NCBI GenBank assembly: GCA_010015675.1
Contig: ML976978.1
Location: forward strand, 275,625-332,170
Reading direction: 5' to 3'
DNA length: 56,546 nt
From: Byssothecium circinans
Taxonomy: Eukaryota > Ascomycota > Dothideomycetes > Pleosporales > Massarinaceae
Notes under the pieces: generated by a model
The model's database searches: none
What the model saw: the letters and a program-made list of their open reading frames with translations, nothing else
Told to the model about the DNA's origin: nothing
Program-made: the position numbers and the translations under genes
In this document: positions 45,501-55,755 of the stretch, piece after piece
Numbering within the stretch: position 1 is the stretch's first letter
Layout: the number at the start of each line of letters is the position of its first letter

Positions 45501-45872
45501 ATCTACTTTCCTTTGCAAGGTCTGGACATGGGACCCTACATGGAGAAGCCTCTCACTCCAGAGCAAGAAGCATACGTCTTGAACCACGCGAGAGAACCAC
45601 AACATCAACTGGCTGCGCTGAAGACAGAACCGGCGATGAACGGTCCGTTCATGTACAACGCTTACGCCGTCATCCGTCACATCGGCGCGAGCAGTGGAAG
45701 TGGCCACTATACGGCGCTGGTCAAGGACCGATCGAAGGGCTGCTGGCGCGAGTTCAACGACGATCGAGTGCGAGACTTCGAACCAGCCAATTTACCCGAG
45801 AGAGAGCGACTACAAAACGAGAGGGCATATGTGGTGTTCTATGAGCGCGAGCGGGTTGCTGGCGGTATATAG
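42501..45872 (+). CDS. DOA4: Rhodanese-USP ubiquitin hydrolase of the Doa4/USP8 type
   Basis: Exons 42501-42692, 42740-42949, 42998-44902 and 44949-45872 encode about 1076 residues; introns are 47, 48 and 46 bp. The N-terminus has a helical USP8-dimer/MIT-like domain (GRVLESARHHFNESKAML onward), then a Ser/Pro-rich disordered region, a rhodanese domain (about 386-525: LLVDVRDRQSFDNGHI, IFLMGGVVAWLDLVG) and a C-terminal USP domain. The catalytic Cys is about 704 in NFGVTCYMNSVIQCL, His about 1022 in SGSGHYTALVKD followed by WREFNDDRV, and paired zinc cysteines CTTCG and CPRCK. By analogy to yeast Doa4 and human USP8 it removes ubiquitin from endosomal cargo before vesicle budding. The last acceptor could be 3 bp further downstream (one residue less). 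Confidence 0.94.
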
Positions 45873-46413
45873 TAACAGAACGGGCGAGTCATGTTACATA
45901 CAGCACGATACCCCAAAGATGCGGCTTGGCCCAGCGGCATTAATAGGAGTTCTGCGCGTTGGCTTTTGTATTGACTTGATTTGCGCTTGTTCTTGTCGAT
46001 ACCTTTGGGCTACTTTCATTCTTGCAAGTTTTGGGACACGATGGATGGGGGAATGATTGGAGCTGCATGCATGAACGGCGTTGGATCTGGAGATGCAGCA
46101 ACTGTGTGTATCGGCATGGGAAGGCGTACCGTCTTACTACATTGGGTAGATTACATAGCTTTGTATCTAGTTAGAGCACTTTATTCTTCTGACGTTGGAC
46201 CAGACACCAACTTTCTTCTCCGCATCGCCATCGGCTGCAGGGGTGGCTGTGGCTTTGGCCGCGCTGAGCCGAAGATCGGAGAGCAGGGGCCACTTGATTT
46301 TTGAATTTTGTGGATTGCAGAGATAAAGACTAGATTTCCCCGCATATTGACCCTCTCGTGGATTCTTTCGTCTGCGCTTCAATTGATACCCCGTCTAAAC
46401 GAAAGAATACACA
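45873..46413. other. Intergenic: DOA4 3' region and ARG1 promoter
   Basis: No gene seen. The leader before ATG 46414 is AC-rich. No clear TGACTCA (Gcn4/CpcA) element was found by eye. Confidence 0.45.
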
Positions 46414-47998
46414 ATGGCCAAGGGACGTGTTTGTCTGGCTTACTCTGGTATGTTTGCCTGGTGAATCAATGCGGGGAGGTGGTGAGCGGTGTGGTGGGGT
46501 TGGTGGAGAATAAGAAGGAACTGACGGGAAATGCTAGGTGGGCTTGATACGTCGACCATCTTGAAATGGCTTATTGGTACGTGGGATATCCATTGAGTGT
46601 GAGCTGAGTGAATTGAGGACTTGAGCTGATAGCGCGCAGAGGAGGGCTATGAGGTCGTGTGCTACCTTGCCAACCTGGGCCAGGACGAACCCTGGGACGA
46701 GGTGGAGAAGAAGGCGCTGAAGATTGGTGCGGAGAAGATGGTACGCTTTTGATCGTTCGTCTTTTAATCTTGCGAGAAGGCGATTGCGATGCGTCATCTA
46801 ACACCGCCAGATCATCCTCGACCTCCGCAAGGAATTCGTGGAAGAGCTCTGCTTCCGCGCCATACAATGCAACGCCACCTATGAAGGCCGCTACCTCCTC
46901 GGCACCTCTCTCGCTCGTCCCGTCATCGCCCGCGCCCAGATCCGCATCGCCCAGCAAGAAAACTGCAACTTCGTCTCGCACGGCTGCACAGGCAAGGGCA
47001 ACGACCAAGTCCGCTTCGAATTCGCCTTCTACACGCTCCAGCCCGACATCAAGGTCATTGCGCCCTGGCGACTCCCCGAGTTCTGCGAGCAGTTCAAGGG
47101 CCGTCAGGATCTGCTCGATTACGCAGAGAAGCATGGCATTCCCGTGACGAGCACCAAGGCGAAGCCCTGGAGCATGGATGCGAATATGGCACATTGTAGT
47201 TATGAGGCCGGTATTCTGGAGGACCCGGATCAGAGCCCGCCGGATGACATGTGGACGATGACGGAGAGCCCGCTGAAGGCGCCGAATGAGCCGACGAACA
47301 TCACGATTGAGTTCGAGAAGGGGTAAACTACCCTCTTCCACGCGCCCCTGCATCCCTCTAACATGAACTCAGCATCCCAGTCAAGGTCACCACCCCGGAG
47401 AAGACATACACCGACTCCGTCGAGCTCTTCACCGCCCTCAACAAACTCGGCTTCACGCACGGCATCGGCCGCATCGACATTGTCGAAAACCGCTTCATCG
47501 GCCTCAAATCGCGCGGCTGCTACGACTCGCCCGCCATGACGATCCTCAAGCTCGCCCACCTGGATCTCGAAGGCCTCGTCATGGACGGCCAGGTGCGCGC
47601 CCTCCGCGACCAGTTCGTGACGCACAACTGGAGCTACCAGCTCTACAACGGCATGTACTTCTCGCCCGAGCGCGAGTTTGTCGAAAACGCGCTGCTCTTC
47701 TCGCAGAAGCGCGTCAATGGCGAAGTGCGCATGACGCTGTACAAGGGCAATGCCTATGTCCTGGGCAGGTCGAGTAAGACGGAGAAGTTGTACTCTGAGG
47801 AACAGGCTAGTATGGATTCGTTGGATAACTTTAGTCCCATGGATACTACGGGCTTCATTGCCATCCAGAGCATTCGGTGAGTTTTGTACTTGAGCGGTGG
47901 GGTAAGACGGGAGGGTGTTTGCTAATGTTTGCTTGCACAGGCTGAAGAAGTATGGGCTGCAGAAGGAGGAAGAGGGCGCGGATCTGAGTCGCGCTTGA
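46414..47998 (+). CDS. ARG1: Argininosuccinate synthase
   Basis: Six exons: 46414-46447, 46538-46576, 46640-46740, 46811-47322, 47373-47876 and 47941-47998, total 415 residues; every junction keeps frame. The N-terminal ATP-pyrophosphatase loop [15 protein letters not shown] spans introns 1 and 2; further signatures are [45 protein letters not shown], and [13 protein letters not shown]. It joins citrulline and aspartate with ATP to make argininosuccinate in arginine biosynthesis, in the cytosol. Length and motif order match fungal orthologues. The intron-dense 5' end is common for this gene. Confidence 0.97.
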
Positions 47999-48853
47999 AA
48001 CGCGCACCGTTGCGTCTGTGGTGGGCGTGGAGTATCTATCCTGACGTGAACGGCACGCTTGCACGGTGCGATGATGGAAATGAGAAGGAAGGGCGATTGA
48101 TCGGCTAGGCGTAAAGATGGTTCCGGGATTTTACCCTTGCCCCCTGAAATTTATCTCCAATGCACTTTTTGTGGTGTTATCGGCATGTAGAACGATACAA
48201 AACGATTCCTTCCACTTTCATTTTCACGTTTTCATGGTCAAACCCTACTGACGGACTGCTTGCATGCTGGTTCGGTCCACGAGTACCCGGCAACCTACGT
48301 ACGATGGCGTTTCGGTTTGCCGCGTGGGGTACACAGGCGGGTGTCGGGTGTTGGGTGTCACCACTCACACCACCCACTCACACGCGGTGTAGGTCCACGA
48401 CCTACGGCAACGATTCCCTTAGCGCGTGTGTTCGTTCCCGTCTGCATGATTGCTAGAGGTGTAGCCCGTGGGTGGGTACATGGAAGTACCTAGCTTTGGA
48501 CTGTCGATGGTGTTGTTCAGGTGCGTGGGTGAGGGGTTTGCAGGGTGGTTGGTCTGGTGGTTAGTGGTTAGTGGTGCTGTGTGCTGTGTGCTGTGTGCCG
48601 CTACGCTTGTCCCGGCGCCTTTTCTCTTTGGAGGGCATGGAGGGGAGGGGAGGGTACATGTGTTTGCGTGTGTGCGGTACATGTTGCATGTCCTCTCTCC
48701 ATCTCGCTTGCACATCTTTACGCTTGTACTCTTCTCCCCGCCCGCCGTTTTTTCCCAATCCCTATTTCCCTTCTTCTCCTCCTCTTCTTCTTCACCTCCC
48801 CCTGCCTTCCCAACACCCATCGACGGCGTTAATACCCTCCAAACTCTTCGATA
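47999..48853. other. Intergenic, no supported gene
   Basis: Contains GT-rich and CT-rich low-complexity DNA (48550-48850) that produces overlapping open frames in several frames; none has convincing coding properties. 48700-48850 is a CT-rich leader for the next gene. Confidence 0.45.
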
Positions 48854-49908
48854 ATGCATCACCTCGCTTTCCTCCTCCTCATCTTCTTCTTCTCCACCAA
48901 CACTCCCGCGTACGCACGCCCGGCTTATGCGGCTTTCCCGCGGTTGGCGTTGCGTATGAGTCCGAATCCGTATGTTGCGGCTGCGGATGTTGTGTTTCAT
49001 GAATCGGGGTATAAACGTGGGCATGAACGGGAACGGGAACGTGAACGGAAATGTGAGCGTGAGCGTGAACGTGAACGGCCGTTAGCGCGAGTACCTCCGC
49101 CTTCGCCTCCGCCTTCGCTTTTACCATCCCCATCCCCACCGTCCCAGCATATGCATATGCATATGGACGTCTCTTCCCGCGGGGACGCTGGGAAGAAGTG
49201 CCGGGCTGATGATGGGACGACGCCCTGCTCGGGAGACAAAGGAGAGGGCAGTGAACAGGTCCAGAATGAAGAAGGCGGTAAAGGAGCCGGTTCGAGGGAG
49301 GAAGAGGAGGGAGAGATCGAGTACTGCTGGACCACCTTGCGCGTAGATGAAGGCTTTTCCAGCGCGGGGTATCGCTATGGATTCCCCAAGGGGATCTGCT
49401 ATGATTTTCAGAGGGGGGAGTGGGTGGTTGAGGATGTGTAAGAAGCCCTTCCTTGTTCACTTTTCTCTTTCTCTTTCTCTTTCTCTTTCCAAAGTTCCTC
49501 CCTACTTATCTCACCTCCTCGCTTCCGCCTTTCCCCCCTTTTTTTTTCTCACTTCCCTTTGCGCCCCTCCCCCGTTACGGGAACTTTTCACTTCCCCCAG
49601 TCCGCGAAGTTATATCATGTCCTGTCACGTCATGCTACGTTCCGCGACTGGTGCGCGCAAGTACCGATACTGATACCATACCCTGTCGCATCATCAGGCA
49701 GAAGAATCTGCGAAGCATAGAAGTCGACCCGGGGTGTAAGTGCTGGGTTGCGTATGACTGGGGCCAGGGCCAGCATAATGGGGGGTGTAAGGTTGAGGGT
49801 GGGGCAGTGAAGTTGGATGAGGTGGTTGGGAGGAAGGATTTAGGGGGGTTGAGGTATGTTTTGCTCTTTCTTGGTTTCTGTGGGGTGTTGGGGATGGTGG
49901 AGGGGTGA
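48854..49908 (+). CDS. Predicted secreted protein with Arg-Glu repeat, two exons
   Basis: ATG 48854 starts a signal peptide (MHHLAFLLLIFFFSTNTPAYA). The mature part has a charged repeat encoded by a GAACGK hexamer array (HERERERERK, CERERERERP), a Pro/Ser tract, MHMHMHM from repeated CATATG, an acidic linker and a more ordered region EYCWTTLRVDEGFSSAGYRYG. A strong donor GTAAGA at 49438 and acceptor at 49697 give a 260-bp intron leading to QKNLRSIEVDPGCKCWVAYD and TGA at 49906-49908 (264 residues in total). Without splicing the protein ends at 49441. Several cysteines lie in the ordered parts. No family recognised; a small secreted or cell-surface protein. The last about 18 residues could be intronic. 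Confidence 0.55.
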
Positions 49909-50882
49909 GGAAGGGAGGGGGGAAGGAGGGAAGGAGGGCGGTGTATGTGGAGAGGCTGACTTGATGTGTAGGGTGGGGAGTATGGAGTGTCTTGGATGAG
50001 ATGGATGGCATGTTGGAAATATTCGACACTCTGTGTCTTGCGCGGGTTGTTCATATGGAGATGGCTGTAGGTTTAGAGTGTGGGGACTGATAGTTGATTT
50101 TTGTGGGTTTGTGGGTTTGTGGGGGATGGTGGGGAGGATCTGGCATGGTGAAGAATATATTATACATCTACCTCTTGGTACCATGGTGCATTGATCCCGC
50201 GTCATATTTTGGCTAACGCATTTAGTCCTGCTCTAGTAACTATTAATTTAAAAGCCGACCGGACGCTTGAGTCAGGGCCCTACTAGGTGGCATAACTTGA
50301 AAAATAAAAATAAAAATAAATCATCGGGTACATTCCATCCCTTGGCGTTTTGCGGAAGGTTAACATGTCTCGGGGTCGAAGGGTGAGGTAAGGTAAATAT
50401 ATCGCTGCCGCTGCTGCTCCCAACACTACGCCCACCCCGTAAACAACGGACATGTTGTTTAGCTGCTTCATCCATCCCAAAACTGCGGCGTGAATAGGGC
50501 TCGGGGTTGGGGAGGAGAGTTCAGGGAGGTGAAGGTGAAGTTGCGGGTTTTGATATTGGTGAGTTTCTCCGTGTACGTTGTTGTGACGCCGTTCGAACCA
50601 TTGACATGGCAGTCTCTGTACCTTGATCACAATGCAGGGTTTAGAATCCCAAATACCCAGCAATTTATCCAATGAACACAGGTGAGCTTTTTAAATCAAG
50701 TATGCCATTTATATTGGTGGCCTGCAGCAATCCACCCACTAATTCCTGATATTAGAGACGCACATAATCCGTTCAGAATGAACAAAATATGTTCTCGACT
50801 CCATGCCATCTATCTCTAGACCCAGCCTCGATCAAATCCCACCCAAATTGAGAGACGTGTAAGTGTCGTGCCCAAACCACGT
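49909..50882. other. Intergenic, no confident gene
   Basis: G-rich and T-rich tracts at 49915-50130. A short minus-strand frame from an ATG near 50473 would encode a hydrophobic peptide (MSVVYGVGVVLGAAAAAIYL) but its end is made of low-complexity TTTATTTT-derived residues, so it is not called. Confidence 0.4.
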
Positions 50883-51381
50883 CTACGTCTTATAGCACCA
50901 AAGACTCCTGATCTTGACACCCTCTGCAATATCATCCCCCGGAAAACGCCAGATATCTCCGTCCTTGCCTTGGTGGTTGGGCATGTAGTACCTATTCCCC
51001 ACACCACGCATTAGCCAAACCTTCATCACAGCGTCCACAAATTCTGACTTACCGTGTATCCTCATTACAATCCCCACTCGTGAACAACTTACACGCTCCC
51101 CCCTCGTCAGGCCCCCAGCTGCGGTTCTCGATCTCGGAATCCGGCACCGGGTAGCAGTGGTAGCTTGAGGTCTGCGAGGGCGGCCAGTAGTGGCAGGTTC
51201 CGGTGAATTTGGGGCCGGAGCAGGAGTAGAGGCCTGCGGGTTGGCCGGCGGGGCGGGCGGTGAGGTTCTCGGAGGGTGGGAGGGTGCGGAAGACGGGGGC
51301 GGCAGTGGTCTGGAGGGCGAAGAGAGCGAGGAATAGAGCAGCGAGGAGGAAGAGGGAGACTGAGGGGCGTGGTGATGCCAT
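50883..51381 (-). CDS. Small secreted six-cysteine protein
   Basis: Exons 51381-51053 and 50991-50883 (61-bp intron) encode 145 residues. A clear signal peptide (MASPRPSVSLFLLAALFLAL, ending near TTAAP) precedes a mature domain of about 110 residues with six Cys: GLYSCSGPKFTGTCHYW, YHCYPVP, WGPDEGGACKLFTSGDC and a final LWCYK. Spacing and the G-W/Y-GPD-GG-C pattern resemble small secreted proteins of beta/gamma-crystallin-like type found in many ascomycetes (resemblance by eye, not proven). It could be a wall-associated or effector-like protein. A decayed tandem copy lies immediately upstream. Confidence 0.8.
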
Positions 51382-51769
51382 GTATGGTTGTGGCGATGAG
51401 TTGGAGTTTGGCTGTCGTGAGGATGTTGGTGGTGAGGTGTTAGTGGTTTGGGAGTTGTCGGTGGGGATATAGGAAGCTGAGGTCAAGGCTGAAGCCCAAA
51501 TCCGTGGGTTTGCTTTTGCGAGGTCTTGAAACGGCACACCGACCAGCCTCTGGTATTTGTGCTTGCTATGGCGATTGATTGATGCTTGAGGTAAGAGAGG
51601 CGCCGTAGAAGTAGACTCAGTTCAATATTTGTGGTGACGAAGCGCTTTGATTTTTATTACGGATCAGCTATGGGAGCCCTCGATCATTCATAGTCCCGGG
51701 TACCATGGGTGACATGGTCAGTCGAGACCGTGTTATATCATTTTCTCCATGTCACCGTGAGGCTCAAAT
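51382..51769. other. Promoter of the secreted-protein gene
   Basis: No gene. The segment near 51765-51785 repeats the CCAAACCACGTCTA found just after the stop of the intact copy, marking the edge of the tandem duplication. Confidence 0.45.
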
Positions 51770-52425
51770 GCCAAACCACGTCTAATTTGTCGTAGTAGGG
51801 CCCCACTCTAAATAGCAAAAGAGGAGCCTGATCACCACTACATCCTCTTCTATGCTATCTCCCGAGAAGAGCTAGAGATCCCTATGGCTATCCTGAGTCC
51901 AGTGCCGCATGTAGCACCTGAAACCACGCACAGTTCGGCAGCAAAATATCTTCCCTCACTTCCGTTGGCTCTCGGAGCGTGCGATTTCACTTACCACGTA
52001 ACATACTGGCAATCCCTACATACGTAAAGCTTGCACGCTCCACCATGATCAGGTCCCCAGGATCGGAATTCTGAGACAAAGTCCGGTACGGCGGAGCACC
52101 ATGGTGTAGTAGTCTGCTCAAGAGGATACCAATGGCAACAACCCTGAAACCGGGCTCGGAGCAGACATACAAACCTCCGGGCGCGCCGTCAGAGGTGACG
52201 TTCTCGGAGGAAACGAGCTTGGGGATTGGATTCACTGCGAGAGCTGCAATTTCAGTAGAGTTGGAAAAGCCTCGGAAAGGGCTGCTGTCTTGATCAGGTC
52301 GGAGGAAAGGGGGGCTGTGGGTAGTGAGCCAGTGGTGTCAGTGACGGAGGACATTTCCGGTGGAGGGACGGCGGACACGAGGGCCGGAGCGAGGAATAGA
52401 GAAGGATGGAGAGCATGATGATGGG
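51770..52425 (-). pseudogene. Decayed tandem paralogue of the six-cysteine secreted protein
   Basis: The minus strand carries SSENVTSDGAPGGLYVCSEP, then after a frameshift CCHWYPLEQTTTPWC and FRSWGPDHGGACKLYVCRDC, followed by a donor at the same place as in the intact gene and a second exon reading CYMRHWTQDSHRDL-stop-LFSGDSIEED. The aligned positions of the intact copy are GLYSCSGP, CHYWPPS, RSWGPDEGGACKLF and YYMPNHQGKDGDIWRFPGDD. The start codon is lost (degraded ATGGCATC equivalent near 52425), the exon-1 frame is shifted and a Trp codon has become TAG. Confidence 0.82.
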
Positions 52426-53273
52426 CTTGGCGATTTAGCTCTAGGGTGTCGCCATTGTTGATGTGGGAAGCGTGAATGGGTTGTTACGGTGGTAGTTGCT
52501 GGCAAATGGAAGGGAAGAGGAGAAGGCGAGCGGAAGAAGTGAGGATACCTAAGCTTTAATCTTATGTAGAGTCTGATTTAGATAAGCCCAATTTATGCGT
52601 TGGATCCGTTGGTGTTTGTTTGGTCCAGCGGAAAGAAAATGCGATCGCCGTTTTCGCGGGCTTAGAAGACAGGTGCGATTGGTCTGTGTCCGACTCTTCG
52701 CGGGTTGCGTGTTTTGATATGGTCGTTTAACCCTTTCTACATCCTCATTTTCTTTGCTATAGTCCGAACGATATACCGTGAAATTTAAGAGTTTCCGCAA
52801 CAGAGATAAACGTCTGAAATTCTGCTCGTCTGCAGTTAAAAGGCGTTAAATCTATCTTTCCGTCAAACGATTCTCGAAGCACTTTCTTCTTTGTCTGTTT
52901 ATTGCAATTCAATAGTGTGGCAAGTGTCCATACATTGTGCGGTAAGAAGTAATATGTTCAAGCCGGTCCACGAGGTCAAAGCATTTTCACGTGATGTTTA
53001 CATTCACGCCTTCACGTGACCTGGACCCTCTCAACATTAAGTCATCCGCCGTGAATGCACAGCACCGCCAGTGCTAGCATAAATCTACGTGCCTGATCAT
53101 TTTCTTCCCCTTTTCTCCCACCACCCACCGACGGGAACACAGCACAACCACTTTGTCTACTTCCTAACCTCTAGCAACATTTATCGCCACGCGCGGCAAT
53201 TACATCACGTACGTTCCAAGCCAAAAAACTACCACTTCGTCCGAGCCACATAAATAGTTCATCACTGTTCAAA
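52426..53273. other. Intergenic / promoter of the 53274 gene
   Basis: No gene. Contains two CACGTG boxes (52988-52993, 53013-53018) and a CT-rich leader near 53100-53150. Confidence 0.5.
52988..53018. promoter_or_regulatory. Paired CACGTG boxes
   Basis: Two perfect palindromic CACGTG hexamers, both as TTCACGTGA, with starts 25 bp apart, about 260 bp upstream of ATG 53274. This is the core of bHLH factors such as Cbf1 or Ino2/4-type proteins. Function inferred only from motif and spacing. Confidence 0.45.
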
Positions 53274-54008
53274 ATGTCGCGCCACCAAGGCACTGACATG
53301 AACGATCTCGTCTCAGCCTTTACCGATATCAACCCATACGGCACCGCAGACGCAATGAATAATCTGACGGGAACCTTCTCCGTCGTAACATTAGGTGGTC
53401 CCGCCGTGCAGAATACCACGAATCTGACCGTTGAGGCGCCGCAAGTTCTAGACGGTGAGCAATGGCTCCAGCAGAACGTCTTCAACGGCGACTACCCGCC
53501 CGACGCAGACGACGACGAACAACTCCTCATCCTCGCCGGCGTGCAAGACTACCGCCTCCCCTGCAACGGAGGCTCCGCCGTCGTCGCATATAGCTACCAG
53601 CACAACGAGCCATACGTCGAGCTTCCCTCACCACCTCCCGATTTCGAGTCCATCATATCGAATGCCTCTCTCTCCTCTGCACAGACAGCCGTACGTCAGC
53701 AGTTCGCTGCCGAGATGTCTTTGGAGGCGGGTAAAGAGCTTCGCGAATGCTACGGCTGGATGCTGAATCACTCCCTCGGGGAACTCGCGGACTTTGTACT
53801 TCCGTCGGACTTGCAGGAGCTGGCGGTGTTGTCGGTTTTTATGGCGGAGGAGATACATAGGAGGTATGTGTTTGATAATGTCTTGCCTGTGTTTTCGCCA
53901 TTGAGTCATCCGTTTTATCCGTGCTGGGAGGATGGTAATGCGTTTAATGGTATGTTGATAGAGATCAAGGTGCGTGTGGATGAGAGCGAGATGTACAGGG
54001 TGGATTAG
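53274..54008 (+). CDS. Hypothetical 244-residue protein, single exon
   Basis: ATG 53274 (CAAAATGTCG) to TAG at 54006-54008. The coding third-position bias towards C in the first half supports a real gene. No signal peptide or membrane segment. Visible features are an acidic stretch (PPDADDDEQLLILAGV), a glycine/serine patch and a helical C-terminal half (MSLEAGKELRECYGWMLNHS, ELAVLSVFMAEEIHRRYVFD). I do not recognise the family and cannot suggest a function. Confidence 0.65.
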   Translation: MSRHQGTDMNDLVSAFTDINPYGTADAMNNLTGTFSVVTLGGPAVQNTTNLTVEAPQVLDGEQWLQQNVFNGDYPPDADDDEQLLILAGVQDYRLPCNGGSAVVAYSYQHNEPYVELPSPPPDFESIISNASLSSAQTAVRQQFAAEMSLEAGKELRECYGWMLNHSLGELADFVLPSDLQELAVLSVFMAEEIHRRYVFDNVLPVFSPLSHPFYPCWEDGNAFNGMLIEIKVRVDESEMYRVD

Positions 54009-55755
54009 AGGAGAGGAGAAGGAGATGTTGGTATGGGGATGTGAGTATGGAGTGCACTTTTGTTGGGTTCGAGGTGAGGATTTGACTTGTAGATGCGGAC
54101 AGCGGAGTTGTAATAGCTTATTTTGGTTTGCATAGATGCTGAGAAGGTGGTTTGGTCATCTATGTGGCATGAGGATGTCAAAATAGCGGTTTAGCAGGTA
54201 CTGGGCCTAGATATTAATGCAAAATCATGTATAACGTATCAAAAACAGGAGTCCTAGTACGAGCACAATGAGGCCCCTTCTAACATGCATTGTAGCTATG
54301 TTCTTGTTGCTAGCGAATATGAGCACTACAGAGTATAGTTTAATTAAAAATGCGTTATATGAAAGATGTTGACTTGTTGCTGTTAGAATATAAGAGTATA
54401 TTTAATACTTATATTAATCTACTCTTATTTCTATATATACTCCTTATTACCTAGTAGTTAAATACTATAGGTTAGTAATCTAGGCTATCCTAGACTACTA
54501 CCACCTAGGCAGTTAACTATAGATCGGATGGAACCATCCTAGATCAATTAATCAATCAAGCAATCGATTAATCGACCGGTCCAAAGGCCTAGCCAATATT
54601 GTGGCGTTATTGGTTCTTTATTAAATAAAGAAACAATATTAAGCTAAGACGTTTGCAGAAAAGTAAGAACGCTTGCAGCCTTTCTTTATACTATCTACCG
54701 TATACAGGCTAGTAGGAATAGGCTAAAGAAAGGTATAAGTAAGTGCTCTATCTTCGATCAAACTCTTAACTACATACGACATAATCTACTATCAATCGAC
54801 TACTATTGACTATCTCTGCTATATCTCTATTACCTTTTCATAGTTACAATAGAAAATCAACCTGAGGAGAGCCTTGGCTCTGAATTAATACAGACGCACA
54901 TCGAGTAGACTTCAGTGATTCCATGGTTGAGAGGTCAGAATCTTCCCACTAGAAAGAAGGACCAAATGAGGACTAAAGTTCGAGAAATCAAGGTCAAGCA
55001 GCGTACCGCTCCAATGCCTAAAAGTGCCTCTTTCGGCGCTTTATTCCCAGGCATGGCTTCTTCCACTGTTCTGTGACCAAATTAACGTAGTCCAAAAAAA
55101 TACGCGCAACGGTTGTGGTGCATACGATGGTACACTTGTGCAGCTCTAAAATAAAGCTGATCATCTTCAGTGAGATACTTAGCAAGATAGTAAATGCGGA
55201 AATGAATCGAGGTCCTAGTGTCTGCATCTATCTCTAGTAAAGCGAGGTTAGTGCTGTGATGAGCGGGCGAGGAGAGTGGAAGACGTTCTAAGTTAGCCGT
55301 ACGGTCAGCATTAGGCGTACAGAGGGTACTAGAACCAATAGAATATTGTAGCTTTTCATAGCACTCTAAAAAGCAAGTTTTTCTCTATACATACGTCTTT
55401 GGTTCCATTTTTGGTATTGCATTGGTAAAGGCTTGGATCAATGTAGCTCGGGTCAGCTCTCGCATTGCGTCCATAATTACCCCATAAATACGAGGTCCCG
55501 CCCCTTAGCTCTACGCTCCATACCAATTTTGAAATTAGCCACAAACTTTTACAAGCGCCACGCTCGTGACATGAAACGCATTCGCCGCCGTTCACAATGG
55601 TAATTAGTACTTAAAGCCGGAGGCGCTTTCATTTGACTAATCTCCCTACTGGGATTTTGGAGCAAAGATCCAGATATAAAGGAGCACAAACAGCTGCTCT
55701 TAGGTGCCTGCGTTGAATTTTCCAGCTTGATTTTCGATTTTCGTTGAACTTCAAA
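54009..55755. other. AT-rich gene-free region
   Basis: 54340-54860 is strongly AT-rich with many TA and CTAG, like RIP-affected DNA. TGTTAGAATA at 54381 resembles an LTR start but no matching end or target duplication was found. No open frames with motifs. Confidence 0.5.
54391..54427. repeat. Inverted repeat, potential hairpin
   Basis: Arms 54391-54407 (TAAGAGTATATTTAATA) and 54412-54427 (TATTAATCTACTCTTA) pair almost fully around a 4-base loop. It lies in AT-rich DNA. Confidence 0.7.

Noticed and set aside
48419..49460. Large minus-strand open frames of 193-201 codons
   Set aside because: Low-complexity antisense frames of CT-rich leader and the secreted-protein gene; no motifs.
50283..50672. 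Possible small membrane protein on the minus strand
   Set aside because: The long frame begins at a non-ATG codon, and its end is encoded by an A/T simple repeat; evidence is too weak.
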